64,000 bases of DNA, from the NCBI RefSeq assembly GCF_042678185.1, contig NZ_JBHUDQ010000005.1. One strand, given 5' to 3'. The number at the start of each line of letters is the position of its first letter. The stretch's first letter is position 1. The notes below the pieces were generated by a model. That model ran no database searches. It saw nothing but the letters and a program-made list of their open reading frames with translations, and had not been told where the DNA came from. A program made the position numbers and the translations under genes. Below are positions 51,688 to 59,882 of this stretch, piece by piece. Origin of the DNA: Ramlibacter ginsenosidimutans (GTDB lineage Bacteria > Pseudomonadota > Gammaproteobacteria > Burkholderiales > Burkholderiaceae_C).

Positions 51688-52811
51688 TGGGGGACGGGCA
51701 CCACGCGCCGGCGCGGGACAGCGCGACGACGCCGCATGCGCTGACCGTCGCGTTCACGGGCCGGGCCGACGAGGTTCGCGCGCGCTGGCGGCGCGACCTG
51801 TGGATCAACCTCGTGCTGGGCGGACTCTATACGCCGGTGGCACGGCGCCATGTGGCGCTGTACCTCGCAAGCCGCACGCTGGTCGATGGCGAGCCCGTGG
51901 AGGCGGTGCCGGTGCGCAAGTCGCCTTGGCCGGCAATCGTCCTCGTGGCCTTGTACATCGCCGCGCGCGTGGCGCAGGAGTTCGACCACGGGCCGCCGCT
52001 TCCCCTGGTGGTGATCGCGGGCGTGCTGCTGCTGCCGTACGTGTGGGGTGTCGCCGTGGGTCGCAGCGTCGATGCGCTGCGCTGGCGCGGCATGGACTGC
52101 CGCTTCTCACCCGGATGGCGGCGCATCTACGCCGAGAGCTGGCCACTACTGCTGCTGGGCTGCGCGTGGGCTCCATGGGCGCCGCTCGTGGCTGACGCCG
52201 CAGACCGCCCGGAGACCCTGCGCCTCGACGCGACCGCCCTGTCGCTGATCGTGGCCGCCGTGGTGCTTGCGCTGGGCCTGCTGCTGCGCCTGGGCTTCCA
52301 GTGGCAGCGGCTGCGCATCACGGGCACGCGCGTGGGCGGGCATGCGGTGCAGTGGGACGGCCGCTTCGCGGAGTACGCGCGCATCTGGGCCGGCACCGCA
52401 GCCGCCGTCGCGCTCACCGCCGTGCTCCCGGTGGTCCTGGTGCGCCATGCACTGCTTGGCTCCTTCACGCTGCAAGGACTGGATCCGGAGCGGGCAGCGA
52501 TTGCATGGACCGCCGGCATCCTGCTCGTGTGGATCCTGTCGGTGCCCGCGCGCGCCTGGCACGCGGCGCGCCTGTTCCGCTTCGCCTGGAGTGGCGTGCG
52601 CGTGGGCGGCATCGCGCGCGTCGACTGCGCTCTGGACGTGCGTCGCCACGCGCGCTTGCGCGCGGTCAATGCCTGGCGCACGCTCTTGACGGCCGGCGCT
52701 CGCCGGGCGGAGGCGGTGCTGCAGGATTACCGCGCGAAGCTGGCCAGCCTGCGCGTGGAAGAACTTGCAGGGGGATTCCCGGCCCGGCACCCGCCAGCGC
52801 CTCCGCTATAA
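51687..52811 (+). CDS. DUF898 (YjgN-like) membrane protein
   Basis: The 374-residue integral membrane protein has about six hydrophobic segments and the DUF898 opening: FTGRADEVRARWRRDLWINLVLGGLYTPVARRH, in which a soluble lead precedes the first helix. YjgN-family proteins are of unknown function. The C-terminal 60 residues are charged and cytosolic. It is coupled to the DUF1439 gene by a one-base overlap, so the two may work together in the envelope. Confidence 0.8.
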   Translation: MGDGHHAPARDSATTPHALTVAFTGRADEVRARWRRDLWINLVLGGLYTPVARRHVALYLASRTLVDGEPVEAVPVRKSPWPAIVLVALYIAARVAQEFDHGPPLPLVVIAGVLLLPYVWGVAVGRSVDALRWRGMDCRFSPGWRRIYAESWPLLLLGCAWAPWAPLVADAADRPETLRLDATALSLIVAAVVLALGLLLRLGFQWQRLRITGTRVGGHAVQWDGRFAEYARIWAGTAAAVALTAVLPVVLVRHALLGSFTLQGLDPERAAIAWTAGILLVWILSVPARAWHAARLFRFAWSGVRVGGIARVDCALDVRRHARLRAVNAWRTLLTAGARRAEAVLQDYRAKLASLRVEELAGGFPARHPPAPPL

Positions 52812-52845
52812 GACACTTCCGGTTTCGCCAACGCGGAGGTGGGTT

Positions 52846-53772
52846 ATGCGCATCGCGGTCATGGGTTCGGGAGGCTTGGGCGGCTACTTCGGCGCGCGGC
52901 TCGTGCAGGGTGGCGCGGACGTGCACTTCATCGCGCGGGGGCGGCACCTGCAGGCCATGCGCAGCGAAGGCCTGCGCATCGCGGGCCCCGACCCCTTGCA
53001 TGTGCAGAAGGTGCAGGCGACGGACCAGCCGGCCGAGGTCGGTGTGGTCGACTTCGTGCTGCTGGCCGTGAAGCTCTGGGACACCGAGCAGGCGATCGCG
53101 CAGATGCGGCCCATGGTCGGACCGGACACCACGGTGATCTCCTTCCAGAACGGCGTGCTCAAGGACGATTACCTGCGTGCCGCCTTTGACGCGCGCCAGG
53201 TCATGGGTGGCGTGGGCTACGTCGCCACCACCATCGAATCGCCCGGCGTGATCCGGCAGACCGGTCCCATGCAGCGGCTGCTGTTCGGCGAGTTCGACGG
53301 CTCGCGCTCCGCGCGCGGCGAGGCCTTGCTGGCGGCCTGCCGGGCCGGCGGAATCAACGCGGAGCTGTCGACGGACATCCTGCGCGAGATCTGGCAGAAG
53401 TACGTGTTCTTGGTGGGCCTGTCCGGCACCACCACCACCATGCGGCAGACCATCGGGCCGATCCGCACGAACCCCCAGACGCGCGCGTTCCTGCTGGACG
53501 TGATGCGCGAAGTGGTCGCCGTGGGCCGGGCGCACGGAGTCCCGCTGGCCGAGGACTTCGCCGAGACCTCCGGGTTACAGCGCGCCGACAGCGTCGCACC
53601 CGACATGACCGCATCCATGCACCACGACCTCGAACGCGGCAACCCGCTGGAGGTGCGCTGGCTCTCGGGCGGCGTGGTCGAACTCGGTCGCGCCAAGGGC
53701 GTGCCTGCGCCGCTGAACCGCGCGATCGCCGACATCCTGGCCCTGTACGCGAATGGAGCGCCCCATGCCTGA
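52846..53772 (+). CDS. Ketopantoate reductase-like (PanE/ApbA family) protein
   Basis: A 308-residue reductase with Rossmann motif MGSGGLGGYFGARL at residues 6-19 and the ApbA block FQNGV near residue 101, followed by a helical C-terminal domain with K near 182 (IWQKYVFLVGLSG) as in PanE. It could reduce ketopantoate, but paralogues in catabolic clusters reduce other 2-oxo acids. GCGGAGGTGG precedes the ATG. It overlaps the next gene, an enolase-superfamily enzyme, by eight bases, so the pair may share a substrate path. Confidence 0.83.
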   Translation: MRIAVMGSGGLGGYFGARLVQGGADVHFIARGRHLQAMRSEGLRIAGPDPLHVQKVQATDQPAEVGVVDFVLLAVKLWDTEQAIAQMRPMVGPDTTVISFQNGVLKDDYLRAAFDARQVMGGVGYVATTIESPGVIRQTGPMQRLLFGEFDGSRSARGEALLAACRAGGINAELSTDILREIWQKYVFLVGLSGTTTTMRQTIGPIRTNPQTRAFLLDVMREVVAVGRAHGVPLAEDFAETSGLQRADSVAPDMTASMHHDLERGNPLEVRWLSGGVVELGRAKGVPAPLNRAIADILALYANGAPHA

Positions 53773-54874
53773 GACCCGGCATCGCATCAGCGACCTGCGC
53801 CTGCGCGGCGTGACCTGCACGCCGGTGGAAGTCCCGCTGCGCTACGTCCTCGGGACCAGTGCAGCCACCGTGCGGGCCGCGCCGCTGCTGCTGGTGGACG
53901 TGCACACGGAGCAGGGGATCACCGGACGCTCCTACGTGTTCTGCTACCGGCGCAGCGGCGCCAAACCGGTGGCGGCGATCGTCGAGGATGCCGCGCAGAT
54001 CGTGCGCGGCGAGCGCATCGCGCCGGCCGACTTTGCGACGCGGCTGCAGCGCAGCTTCGCGCTGATCGGCGTGACGGGCATCGTGCGCATGGCGCTCTCG
54101 GCCTTCGACATGGCGCTCTGGGATGCGATGGCCGTGGCCGCAGGCGTGCCGCTCGCGACCTTGCTGGGCGCCTCGCCGCGGCCCATCCGCGCCTACAACT
54201 CGTGCGGCCTGGGCCTGATGAGCCCGCAAGCTGCTGCGGACGAAGCCGAGGCCTTGCTGGAAGGCGGCATGCAGGCGGTCAAGCTGCGGCTGGGGTACGC
54301 GAGCCTGGCGGACGACCTCGCCGTCACGCGTGCGGTGCGCGCGCGCCTGCCGGATGCGGTGCAACTCCTGGTGGACTACAACCAAGCCTTGTCGCGCTTC
54401 GAGGCGCTGGAGCGCGGGCGCGCGCTGCAGTCGGAAGGCGTGGCGTGGCTGGAGGAGCCGATCCGCCACGACGACCTGACCGGCAACGCGGAGCTCGCGC
54501 GCTCGCTCACCCTGCCGCTGCAACTCGGCGAGAACTTCGACGGCCCCAAGGACTTGCTGCGGGCGCTGCAGGCGCAGGCCTGCGATCTCGCCATGCCCGA
54601 TGTCGCGCGCATCGGCGGCGTCACCGGCTGGATGCAGGCCGCTGGCGTGGCCGAGGCTCATGGCATTCCGCTGAGCTCGCACCTGATGCCGGAGGTCAGC
54701 GCCCAGCTGCTCGCGGCCACGCCGACCTGCCACTGGCTGGAGTACGTGGACTGGACCGACCCGATCGCGCAGGAGCCGGTGAAGATCGTCGATGGCCACT
54801 GGCCCGCCAGCGAACGCCCCGGCGCCGGACTCGCGTGGGACCCCGACGCGGTCGAACACTTTCGCATGCGCTGA
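53765..54874 (+). CDS. Mandelate-racemase-subgroup enolase-superfamily enzyme with KxR motif
   Basis: The 369-residue protein follows mandelate racemase along its whole length: FCYRRSGAK near 59, VTGIVRMA near 103, VDYNQ with D204, EEP at 230-232, LGEN with E256, PDVARIGGVTGW with D279, SSHL with H306 and HWLE with E326. The catalytic Lys pair KxK is K173-L-R175, so the S-side acid/base is Arg. The His-Asp dyad (H306/D279) on the other face is intact. It may be a dehydratase or a one-sided enzyme and not a true racemase. The start at 53765 is favoured by GGAG upstream; 53753 is possible. Confidence 0.88.
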   Translation: MPETRHRISDLRLRGVTCTPVEVPLRYVLGTSAATVRAAPLLLVDVHTEQGITGRSYVFCYRRSGAKPVAAIVEDAAQIVRGERIAPADFATRLQRSFALIGVTGIVRMALSAFDMALWDAMAVAAGVPLATLLGASPRPIRAYNSCGLGLMSPQAAADEAEALLEGGMQAVKLRLGYASLADDLAVTRAVRARLPDAVQLLVDYNQALSRFEALERGRALQSEGVAWLEEPIRHDDLTGNAELARSLTLPLQLGENFDGPKDLLRALQAQACDLAMPDVARIGGVTGWMQAAGVAEAHGIPLSSHLMPEVSAQLLAATPTCHWLEYVDWTDPIAQEPVKIVDGHWPASERPGAGLAWDPDAVEHFRMR

Positions 54875-54921
54875 GCCAGCCCCGGCGGCTTCCGTCGTCG
54901 GCTGTCCGCGCGCCAAACCTC

Positions 54922-54940
54922 GTCGCTGTGCGACTTTTTT
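54922..54940 (+). terminator. Rho-independent terminator after the mandelate-racemase-like gene
   Basis: GTCGC-TGT-GCGAC forms a 5-bp stem with a three-base loop, followed directly by TTTTTT. It lies 48 bases past the stop. Confidence 0.65.
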
Positions 54941-54982
54941 GACGGACGGCTCCTACTGCTTTGTAAGCGAGTGAACTCCTGC

Positions 54983-55002
54983 GGGTAGGAGGCCTCCTAC
55001 CC
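54983..55002. repeat. 20-bp perfect palindrome upstream of the DUF2927 gene
   Basis: GGGTAGGAGGCCTCCTACCC is fully symmetric and lies 29 bases before the ATG at 55032, between it and the terminator. It may be a regulator site or hairpin. Related TAGGAG/CTCCTA pieces occur at 1972-2033 and 54947. Confidence 0.55.
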
Positions 55003-55031
55003 GGTTCTGTTTGCAAGGAGAGCAGTTCCGT

Positions 55032-56009
55032 ATGTGGAAGTCCGGCGTCATCGCCCTTTTCGCCGCCGCGGCGCTGAGCCCGTGCCTGGCCGCGCAGCCT
55101 GACGCGTTCCAGCGCGGCAAGGACACGATCTGGGAAGTGCTCTGGCACCAGAGCGGCACGGCCACGCGCCTCGTGCGCTGGGGCACCGACATCAAGGTGC
55201 GCATCACCGGCGTGAACGTGGCGGCGCATCGGCAGCACACGGTGCAGGCGCTGCGCGACGTGGCCGGGGAAGCAGGCGTGAAGGTGATCGACGTCACCGA
55301 CCAGCCCGACGCCGCCACCCAGGCGAACGTGAAGATCGAGATCGTGCCGGACAGCGCGCTGAGCGAAGCGCAGCCGTGCGAGACCCGGCTGGACTTCCAG
55401 ACCGAAACGACGATCGACAGCGTCACCATGCAGATGCGCGACAGCGACGCCCGGCGCTGCGCGTACCACGAGTCGATGCACGTCATGGGCGTGCGCGGCC
55501 ATCCCGAAGGCGACACGGTGCTGAACTACTTCACCTCGCGCACCGAAGGCCTGGGGCCGCTCGACAAGGTGCTGCTGCGCGCCTGGTACTCGCCGCGCGT
55601 GCGTCCCGGCGCGACCCCGTTCGAGGTGCTGCCCGTGCTGGCGGACGAACTGGTCGCCATCTCGGCCAACCGGGCCCGGGCGCAGAAGGAACGCGACGCC
55701 TTCCTTGCGGACACCGTTAACCGCATGCAGGCCTTCGCGCAGGGCCAGGGCGACGTGCCGAAGATCATCAAGGACTGCGGCAAGGTCACCGAGAACGGCG
55801 TCCGCTATGGCCGGCTCGAGATGAGCTACTTCCTCGGGGTCGCCTACCAGAACGGCGCCTCGGTCCGGCAGGACTCCGCCCGCGCCCTGCAGTGGCTGCA
55901 GCGCGCCGCCAGCCTGGGCGACCGCGACGCCAAGATGCAACTGGCGGCCGCGGCGAGCGAGCAGGCGGCCGGCGCACCCAGCGAGCAGGCCGCAGGCGCG
56001 GCGCGCTGA
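55032..56009 (+). CDS. Exported DUF2927 metallopeptidase-like protein with Sel1 repeat
   Basis: The 325-residue product has a signal peptide (cleavage near LAA-QPD), a DUF2927-like domain (about 45-225) with the zinc-peptidase pattern H146-E147-x2-H150 followed by GVRGH157, and a C-terminal Sel1-like helical pair (about 255-300). Cys116 and Cys143 could form a disulphide. HExxHxxGxxGH is the metzincin-type arrangement, so a periplasmic peptidase is plausible, but the activity of DUF2927 proteins is not established. AAGGAGAGCAG precedes the ATG. Confidence 0.75.
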   Translation: MWKSGVIALFAAAALSPCLAAQPDAFQRGKDTIWEVLWHQSGTATRLVRWGTDIKVRITGVNVAAHRQHTVQALRDVAGEAGVKVIDVTDQPDAATQANVKIEIVPDSALSEAQPCETRLDFQTETTIDSVTMQMRDSDARRCAYHESMHVMGVRGHPEGDTVLNYFTSRTEGLGPLDKVLLRAWYSPRVRPGATPFEVLPVLADELVAISANRARAQKERDAFLADTVNRMQAFAQGQGDVPKIIKDCGKVTENGVRYGRLEMSYFLGVAYQNGASVRQDSARALQWLQRAASLGDRDAKMQLAAAASEQAAGAPSEQAAGAAR

Positions 56010-56055
56010 TCGGGCTGCCGCGGCCGCGCAGCGCGGCTCGCGCTCGCAGCGCGCG

Positions 56056-56106
56056 TTGACGCTGAGTGGGCGAGGGTGCTACCCTCGTTCAAATGGTAGG
56101 ACCAAT
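56056..56106 (+). promoter_or_regulatory. Promoter and operator of the thiolase/OB-fold pair
   Basis: A TTGACG (56056-56061) is spaced 18 bases from TACCCT (56080-56085). Directly behind lies ATGGTAGGACCAAT (56093-56106), whose core TGGTAGGACCA is the reverse complement of the TGGTCCTACCA at 61773-61783. A repressor there would block the start site. The regulator is probably the FadR-type protein encoded at 57814. Confidence 0.6.
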
Positions 56107-56141
56107 CCTTCGCCGCCGCCCCGGTCCGCAAGAGGTGTCGC

Positions 56142-57341
56142 TTGGCTGAGCGCACCCTGCGGGGCCGTGTCGCCGTGGTCGGCATCGGCGAGAGCCCGTA
56201 CTACAAGCACGGCCAGTCGCCCGTCCCGGAATTCCAGCTGGCGTTGCAGGCCATCCTGGCCGCGTGCCGGGACGCGGGACTGGACCCGCGTGCCATCGAC
56301 GGCTTCGCCTCGTATGGCGAGGAACGCAGCGATGCGGTCCGCCTCGCCGCCGCGCTGGGGCTGCCGCGCCTGCGTTCGGCGACGATGCAGTGGGGCGGCG
56401 GCGGCGGTGGCTGCTGCGCTGCCGTCGCCAATGGCGCGGCCGCGATCGCGACCGGGCAGGCCGAGTGCGTGGTGGTGTTCCGCTCGCTCGCGCAGGGCCA
56501 GTACGGGCGCTTCGGGCAGGCGAGCGCGGCGGGCACGGTCGCGGGCGAGCGTTCGTACCTGGTGCCCTACGGCGTCATCGCACCGCCGCAGCGCTTCGCG
56601 ATGCGCGTGCGCCGCTTCATGCACGAGCACGGCGTGCGCCAGCAGGCCTTGCGCGCCATCGCGCTCGCCTCGTACCGGCACGCGCAGAACAACCCGCGCG
56701 CCCTCATGCACGGCAAGCCGCTCGATGCGGCGCGCTACGACGCCTCGCGCTGGATCGTCGAGCCCTTCCACCTGTTCGACTGCTGCATGGAAAACGACGG
56801 CGCGGCCGCCGTGGTGCTGGTGGACGCCGAACGCGCGCGCGACTTCCCGAACGAGCCGGTGTACCTCCTCGGCGCCGCTGCCGGCGCGAGCGAGCGCTTC
56901 GGCGCGCAGGCGCACAACTCGCCCGATTACGCATCCGCGAACTTCACGACCGTGGCTCCCGAGCTCTATCGCATGGCGGGCCTCACGCCCGCGGACGTGG
57001 GCGTGGTGCAGTGCTACGAGAACTTCACCGGCGGCGTGGTGATGGCGCTCGCGGAGCACGGCTTCTTCGCGCCGGAAGAGGCGAACGACTTCCTCACGCT
57101 CGACAACCTGCTGGCGGCGGGCGGCCGCCTGCCGCTGAACACCAGCGGCGGCAACCTCGCCGAGTGCTACATGCACGGCTTCGAGCTGGTGCTGGAGGCA
57201 GTGCGGCAGGTGCGCGGCACCTCGTGCAATCCGGTCGCGCGCAACGACGTGGCGCTGGTGGTGGGCGGCCCGATGGTGGCGCCGGCCAGCGACCTGCTGC
57301 TGGGCTCGCAGGATGCACTGGAGAGGAGGGTGGTCCAGTGA
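56142..57341 (+). CDS. Thiolase-fold protein (SCP-x/Ltp2-like) paired with an OB-fold protein
   Basis: This 399-residue thiolase-superfamily protein begins at TTG (56142) after AAGAGGTG. The position of the catalytic thiolase Cys appears to be Gly (about G88), with C91-C92 just downstream (GGGGGGCCAAVANG); the C-terminal NTSGGNLAECYMHGF block keeps a His. This suggests a thiolase-like carbon-carbon lyase and not a standard acetyl-CoA acyltransferase. Partner evidence is strong: the DUF35 OB-fold gene overlaps by four bases (GTGA), as in steroid side-chain Ltp2/ChsH2-type aldolases. The exact substrate is unknown. Confidence 0.83.
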   Translation: MAERTLRGRVAVVGIGESPYYKHGQSPVPEFQLALQAILAACRDAGLDPRAIDGFASYGEERSDAVRLAAALGLPRLRSATMQWGGGGGGCCAAVANGAAAIATGQAECVVVFRSLAQGQYGRFGQASAAGTVAGERSYLVPYGVIAPPQRFAMRVRRFMHEHGVRQQALRAIALASYRHAQNNPRALMHGKPLDAARYDASRWIVEPFHLFDCCMENDGAAAVVLVDAERARDFPNEPVYLLGAAAGASERFGAQAHNSPDYASANFTTVAPELYRMAGLTPADVGVVQCYENFTGGVVMALAEHGFFAPEEANDFLTLDNLLAAGGRLPLNTSGGNLAECYMHGFELVLEAVRQVRGTSCNPVARNDVALVVGGPMVAPASDLLLGSQDALERRVVQ

Positions 57342-57781
57342 GTTCGGCCGCCTACCTGCCGACCGGCCTGCCCATCCCCGTTCCGGAGAGCGATGGCATC
57401 TCGGCGCCTTACTGGGCGGGGCTGCGCGAAGGCCGCCTGCTGGTGCAGCGCTGCACGCAGTGCGGCGCGTGGCAGTTCGCGCCGGAGTGCATCTGCCACC
57501 GCTGCCACGCGTTCGACCCCGCGTGGGTGGAGGTGCGGCCGCAGGGCCGCATCTACAGCTGGGAGCGCGTCTGGCATCCGGTGCATCCGGCGCTGAAGGA
57601 CCGCTGTCCTTATGTTGCCGTGCTGGTGGAACTGCCCCAGGCGGGCAACGTGCGCATGGTCGGCAACCTGCTCGGCGACCCGCTGCAGGAGGTGCGCATC
57701 GGCGCCGAGGTGAACGGCGTGTTCGAGCATCACGCCGACGCTGCGCCGCCGTTCTCGCTGCTGCAGTGGCGCTGCGCCTGA
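57338..57781 (+). CDS. Zn-ribbon OB-fold (DUF35) protein, partner of the thiolase-fold protein
   Basis: The 147-residue protein has an N-terminal zinc ribbon with C39-x2-C42 and C52-x2-C55 (RCTQCG, CHRC), then an OB-fold with GRIYSWERVWHPVHP and a hydrophobic DUF35 core. DUF35 proteins bind acyl-CoA and form complexes with thiolase-like enzymes. Translation starts at a GTG that overlaps the upstream stop, which favours co-assembly. Confidence 0.9.
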   Translation: MSSAAYLPTGLPIPVPESDGISAPYWAGLREGRLLVQRCTQCGAWQFAPECICHRCHAFDPAWVEVRPQGRIYSWERVWHPVHPALKDRCPYVAVLVELPQAGNVRMVGNLLGDPLQEVRIGAEVNGVFEHHADAAPPFSLLQWRCA

Positions 57782-57813
57782 GGCCGCGGCACTAGAATCG
57801 CGGCCACCCCCCC

Positions 57814-58554
57814 ATGAAAGCTCCTGCCGCCGACCTGTCGTTCGCAGCGATCTCTCCCGCGCGCGCCGTGGACGAAATCGCGGCCCAGGTGCGCTCCATG
57901 GTGGAGGACGGCCGGCTCAAGCCCGGCGACCGCCTGCCGTCCGAGCGCGACCTGTCGCTGCGGCTGCGGGTGAGCCGCAACACGCTGCGCGAAGCGCTGC
58001 GCACGCTGGAACACGCGGGCCTGATCGAGATGCGCAAGGGCGCGAGCGGGGGCGCGTTCGTGCGCACCGGCAGCGGCGGCGCGATCGTGACGGGCCTGAG
58101 CGACCTCTACCACCTGGGCGCGATCACGCCCCAGCAGCTGACGGAAGCGCGGATCTGGCTCAACGACATCGTGGTGCGCGTGGCCTGCGAACGCGCGACC
58201 GATGCGGACTTCGAGGCGCTCGAAGCGAACATCGCGGCCGCCACGCGCGCGCACGAAGCGGGCCGCTTCGACGAACGACAGCAGCTGCACCGCGAGTTCC
58301 ACGTGCTCCTGGCGCGCACCACGCGCAACCCGATCATCGCGATCACCATGGAAAGCGTGATGGCGGTGTTCGGCAAGTTCATCGAGAAGATCGGCCCGCG
58401 CGAGAACCCGTACACGCTGCCTTCGCGCAAGCGCTTCATGAAGCACTTGCGCAGCCGCGACGCCGATGCGGCGGTGGCCGAGATGTCGCGGCACCTGCGG
58501 CGGCTGCATACGCAGTACCTGGCGCTGTGGACCGAGCAGAAGGCCGCGGCCTGA
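57814..58554 (+). CDS. FadR-type GntR regulator, candidate controller of the 56-64 kb genes
   Basis: A 246-residue protein: winged helix-turn-helix at about 18-85 (ERDLSLRLRVSRNTLREALRTLEHAGLIEMRKGASGGAFV, the FadR-like wing) and an FCD domain with helices containing HREFHVLLARTTRNP near 157 and a final EMSRHLRRLH. FadR-type proteins recognise TGGT-N3-ACCA operators, exactly the type repeated at 56094, 61211 and 61773. No operator is seen before this gene itself; it follows the OB-fold gene by 32 bases and may be co-transcribed. Confidence 0.88.
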   Translation: MKAPAADLSFAAISPARAVDEIAAQVRSMVEDGRLKPGDRLPSERDLSLRLRVSRNTLREALRTLEHAGLIEMRKGASGGAFVRTGSGGAIVTGLSDLYHLGAITPQQLTEARIWLNDIVVRVACERATDADFEALEANIAAATRAHEAGRFDERQQLHREFHVLLARTTRNPIIAITMESVMAVFGKFIEKIGPRENPYTLPSRKRFMKHLRSRDADAAVAEMSRHLRRLHTQYLALWTEQKAAA

Positions 58555-58572
58555 GCGGCAGCGCCTGCGGCT

Positions 58573-59874
58573 TCAGCGCGCGCCGGGCGTGACCCGGCGG
58601 CCGAAGGTGCCGGCGCGCGCGAGTTCGGCTATGCGCTCCTGCGGCAGGTGCAGGACTTCGCGCAGCACCGCCTCCGTGTGCTGTCCCACGTCGGGCGCCG
58701 GGACCGGGTCGACCATGGGCGTGCGCGCGTAGCGGATGGGCGAGGCGATGTTCGGCACTTCGCCCAGCGTGGGATGCGGAATGCGGGTGACCAGCTGCCG
58801 CGCGCGCGCTTCCGGCGAGCGCATGGCTTCGCCCACGGTGCGCACCTCGCCGCAGGGAATCTGCGCCGCGCGCATGCGCTCCTGCCAGTGGCTCCACGGA
58901 TGCTGCGCGAAGGCGGCGTTCAGCTGCGCGAACAGTTCGTCGCGCCGGGCAATGCGGCCGTTGCGGTCCTTCAGCACCGGGTCGTTCGCGAGGTCGGGCC
59001 GCTCCAGCACCTGCAGCGCGAGCCGCTGGAAGATCTTGTCGTTGCCGCAGTTGATGTAGAACGCCTTGTCCGAGGCCTCGAATACGCCGGAAGGACAGGT
59101 GTCCACGCTGGTGTTGCCGTGCCTCTGCGGTTCCTGGCCGGTGATGAGGTGCTGCATGGTGGCCCAGCCGGTCATGAGCAGGCCGGTGTCGAACAGCGCG
59201 ACCTCCACGAACTGGCCCTCGCCCTGGCGCTCGCGGGCGAGCAGGGCGCCGAGCACGGCGTTGCATGTCATGAGCGCAGTGCTGATGTCCATCACGGCCG
59301 ACGACGAACGCACGCCCATGCGGTCGGGATAGCCGTTCATGGAGACGAATCCGCTTTCGGCCTGGACCACCGGGTCGAATCCGAGGCGGTCGGCGAACGG
59401 GCCTTCGCGCCCGTAGGCCGACACCGAGCAGTACACCAGCTTGGGATTGATCTTGCGGCAGGCCTCGTAGTCCAGGCCGAAGCGCTGCATCACGCCGGTG
59501 GAGAAGTTCTCCACGACCACGTCGGCCTGCGCGATCAGCTGGCGCGCGAGCTCGGCGCCTGCCGGCGCCTTCAGGTCCAGCGCGAAGCTGCGCTTGTTGC
59601 GGTTGCCCCAGGTGAAGGGGCCGCCCTGCTGCTCCAGCCCCGGCACCGCGGGAGGGTAGTAGCGCAACTCGTCGCCGCGCTCGGGCGGCTCGATCTTGAT
59701 GACGTCGGCGCCCATGTCGGCCAGCATCATCGTGGCGAGCGGGCCGGCGATGAAGTGCGAGAAGTCGATGACGCGGATGCCCTGCAACGCGGTCGGCGCG
59801 CCGGCGGGGCGGGGCGTGTGCGGGGGAAACTCGGCGGTGCGGCGGGCGAGGGGAGAAACTTCGGGTTCGCTCAT
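58573..59874 (-). CDS. CaiB/BaiF family CoA-transferase
   Basis: A 433-residue family III CoA-transferase that moves CoA between acyl-CoA and a free acid. The opening VIDFSHFIAGPLATMMLADMGADVIKIE is typical, as is the NRNKRSFALDL block near 91, and the likely catalytic Asp is D196 in AVMDISTAL. It shares the minus-strand transcript with the Rieske oxygenase, whose stop lies eight bases upstream of the ATG at 59874. It probably activates the acid formed by, or fed to, that oxygenase. It ends 18 bases from the convergent GntR stop. Confidence 0.88.
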   Translation of the reverse strand: MSEPEVSPLARRTAEFPPHTPRPAGAPTALQGIRVIDFSHFIAGPLATMMLADMGADVIKIEPPERGDELRYYPPAVPGLEQQGGPFTWGNRNKRSFALDLKAPAGAELARQLIAQADVVVENFSTGVMQRFGLDYEACRKINPKLVYCSVSAYGREGPFADRLGFDPVVQAESGFVSMNGYPDRMGVRSSSAVMDISTALMTCNAVLGALLARERQGEGQFVEVALFDTGLLMTGWATMQHLITGQEPQRHGNTSVDTCPSGVFEASDKAFYINCGNDKIFQRLALQVLERPDLANDPVLKDRNGRIARRDELFAQLNAAFAQHPWSHWQERMRAAQIPCGEVRTVGEAMRSPEARARQLVTRIPHPTLGEVPNIASPIRYARTPMVDPVPAPDVGQHTEAVLREVLHLPQERIAELARAGTFGRRVTPGAR

Positions 59875-59882
59875 GGACTGCT

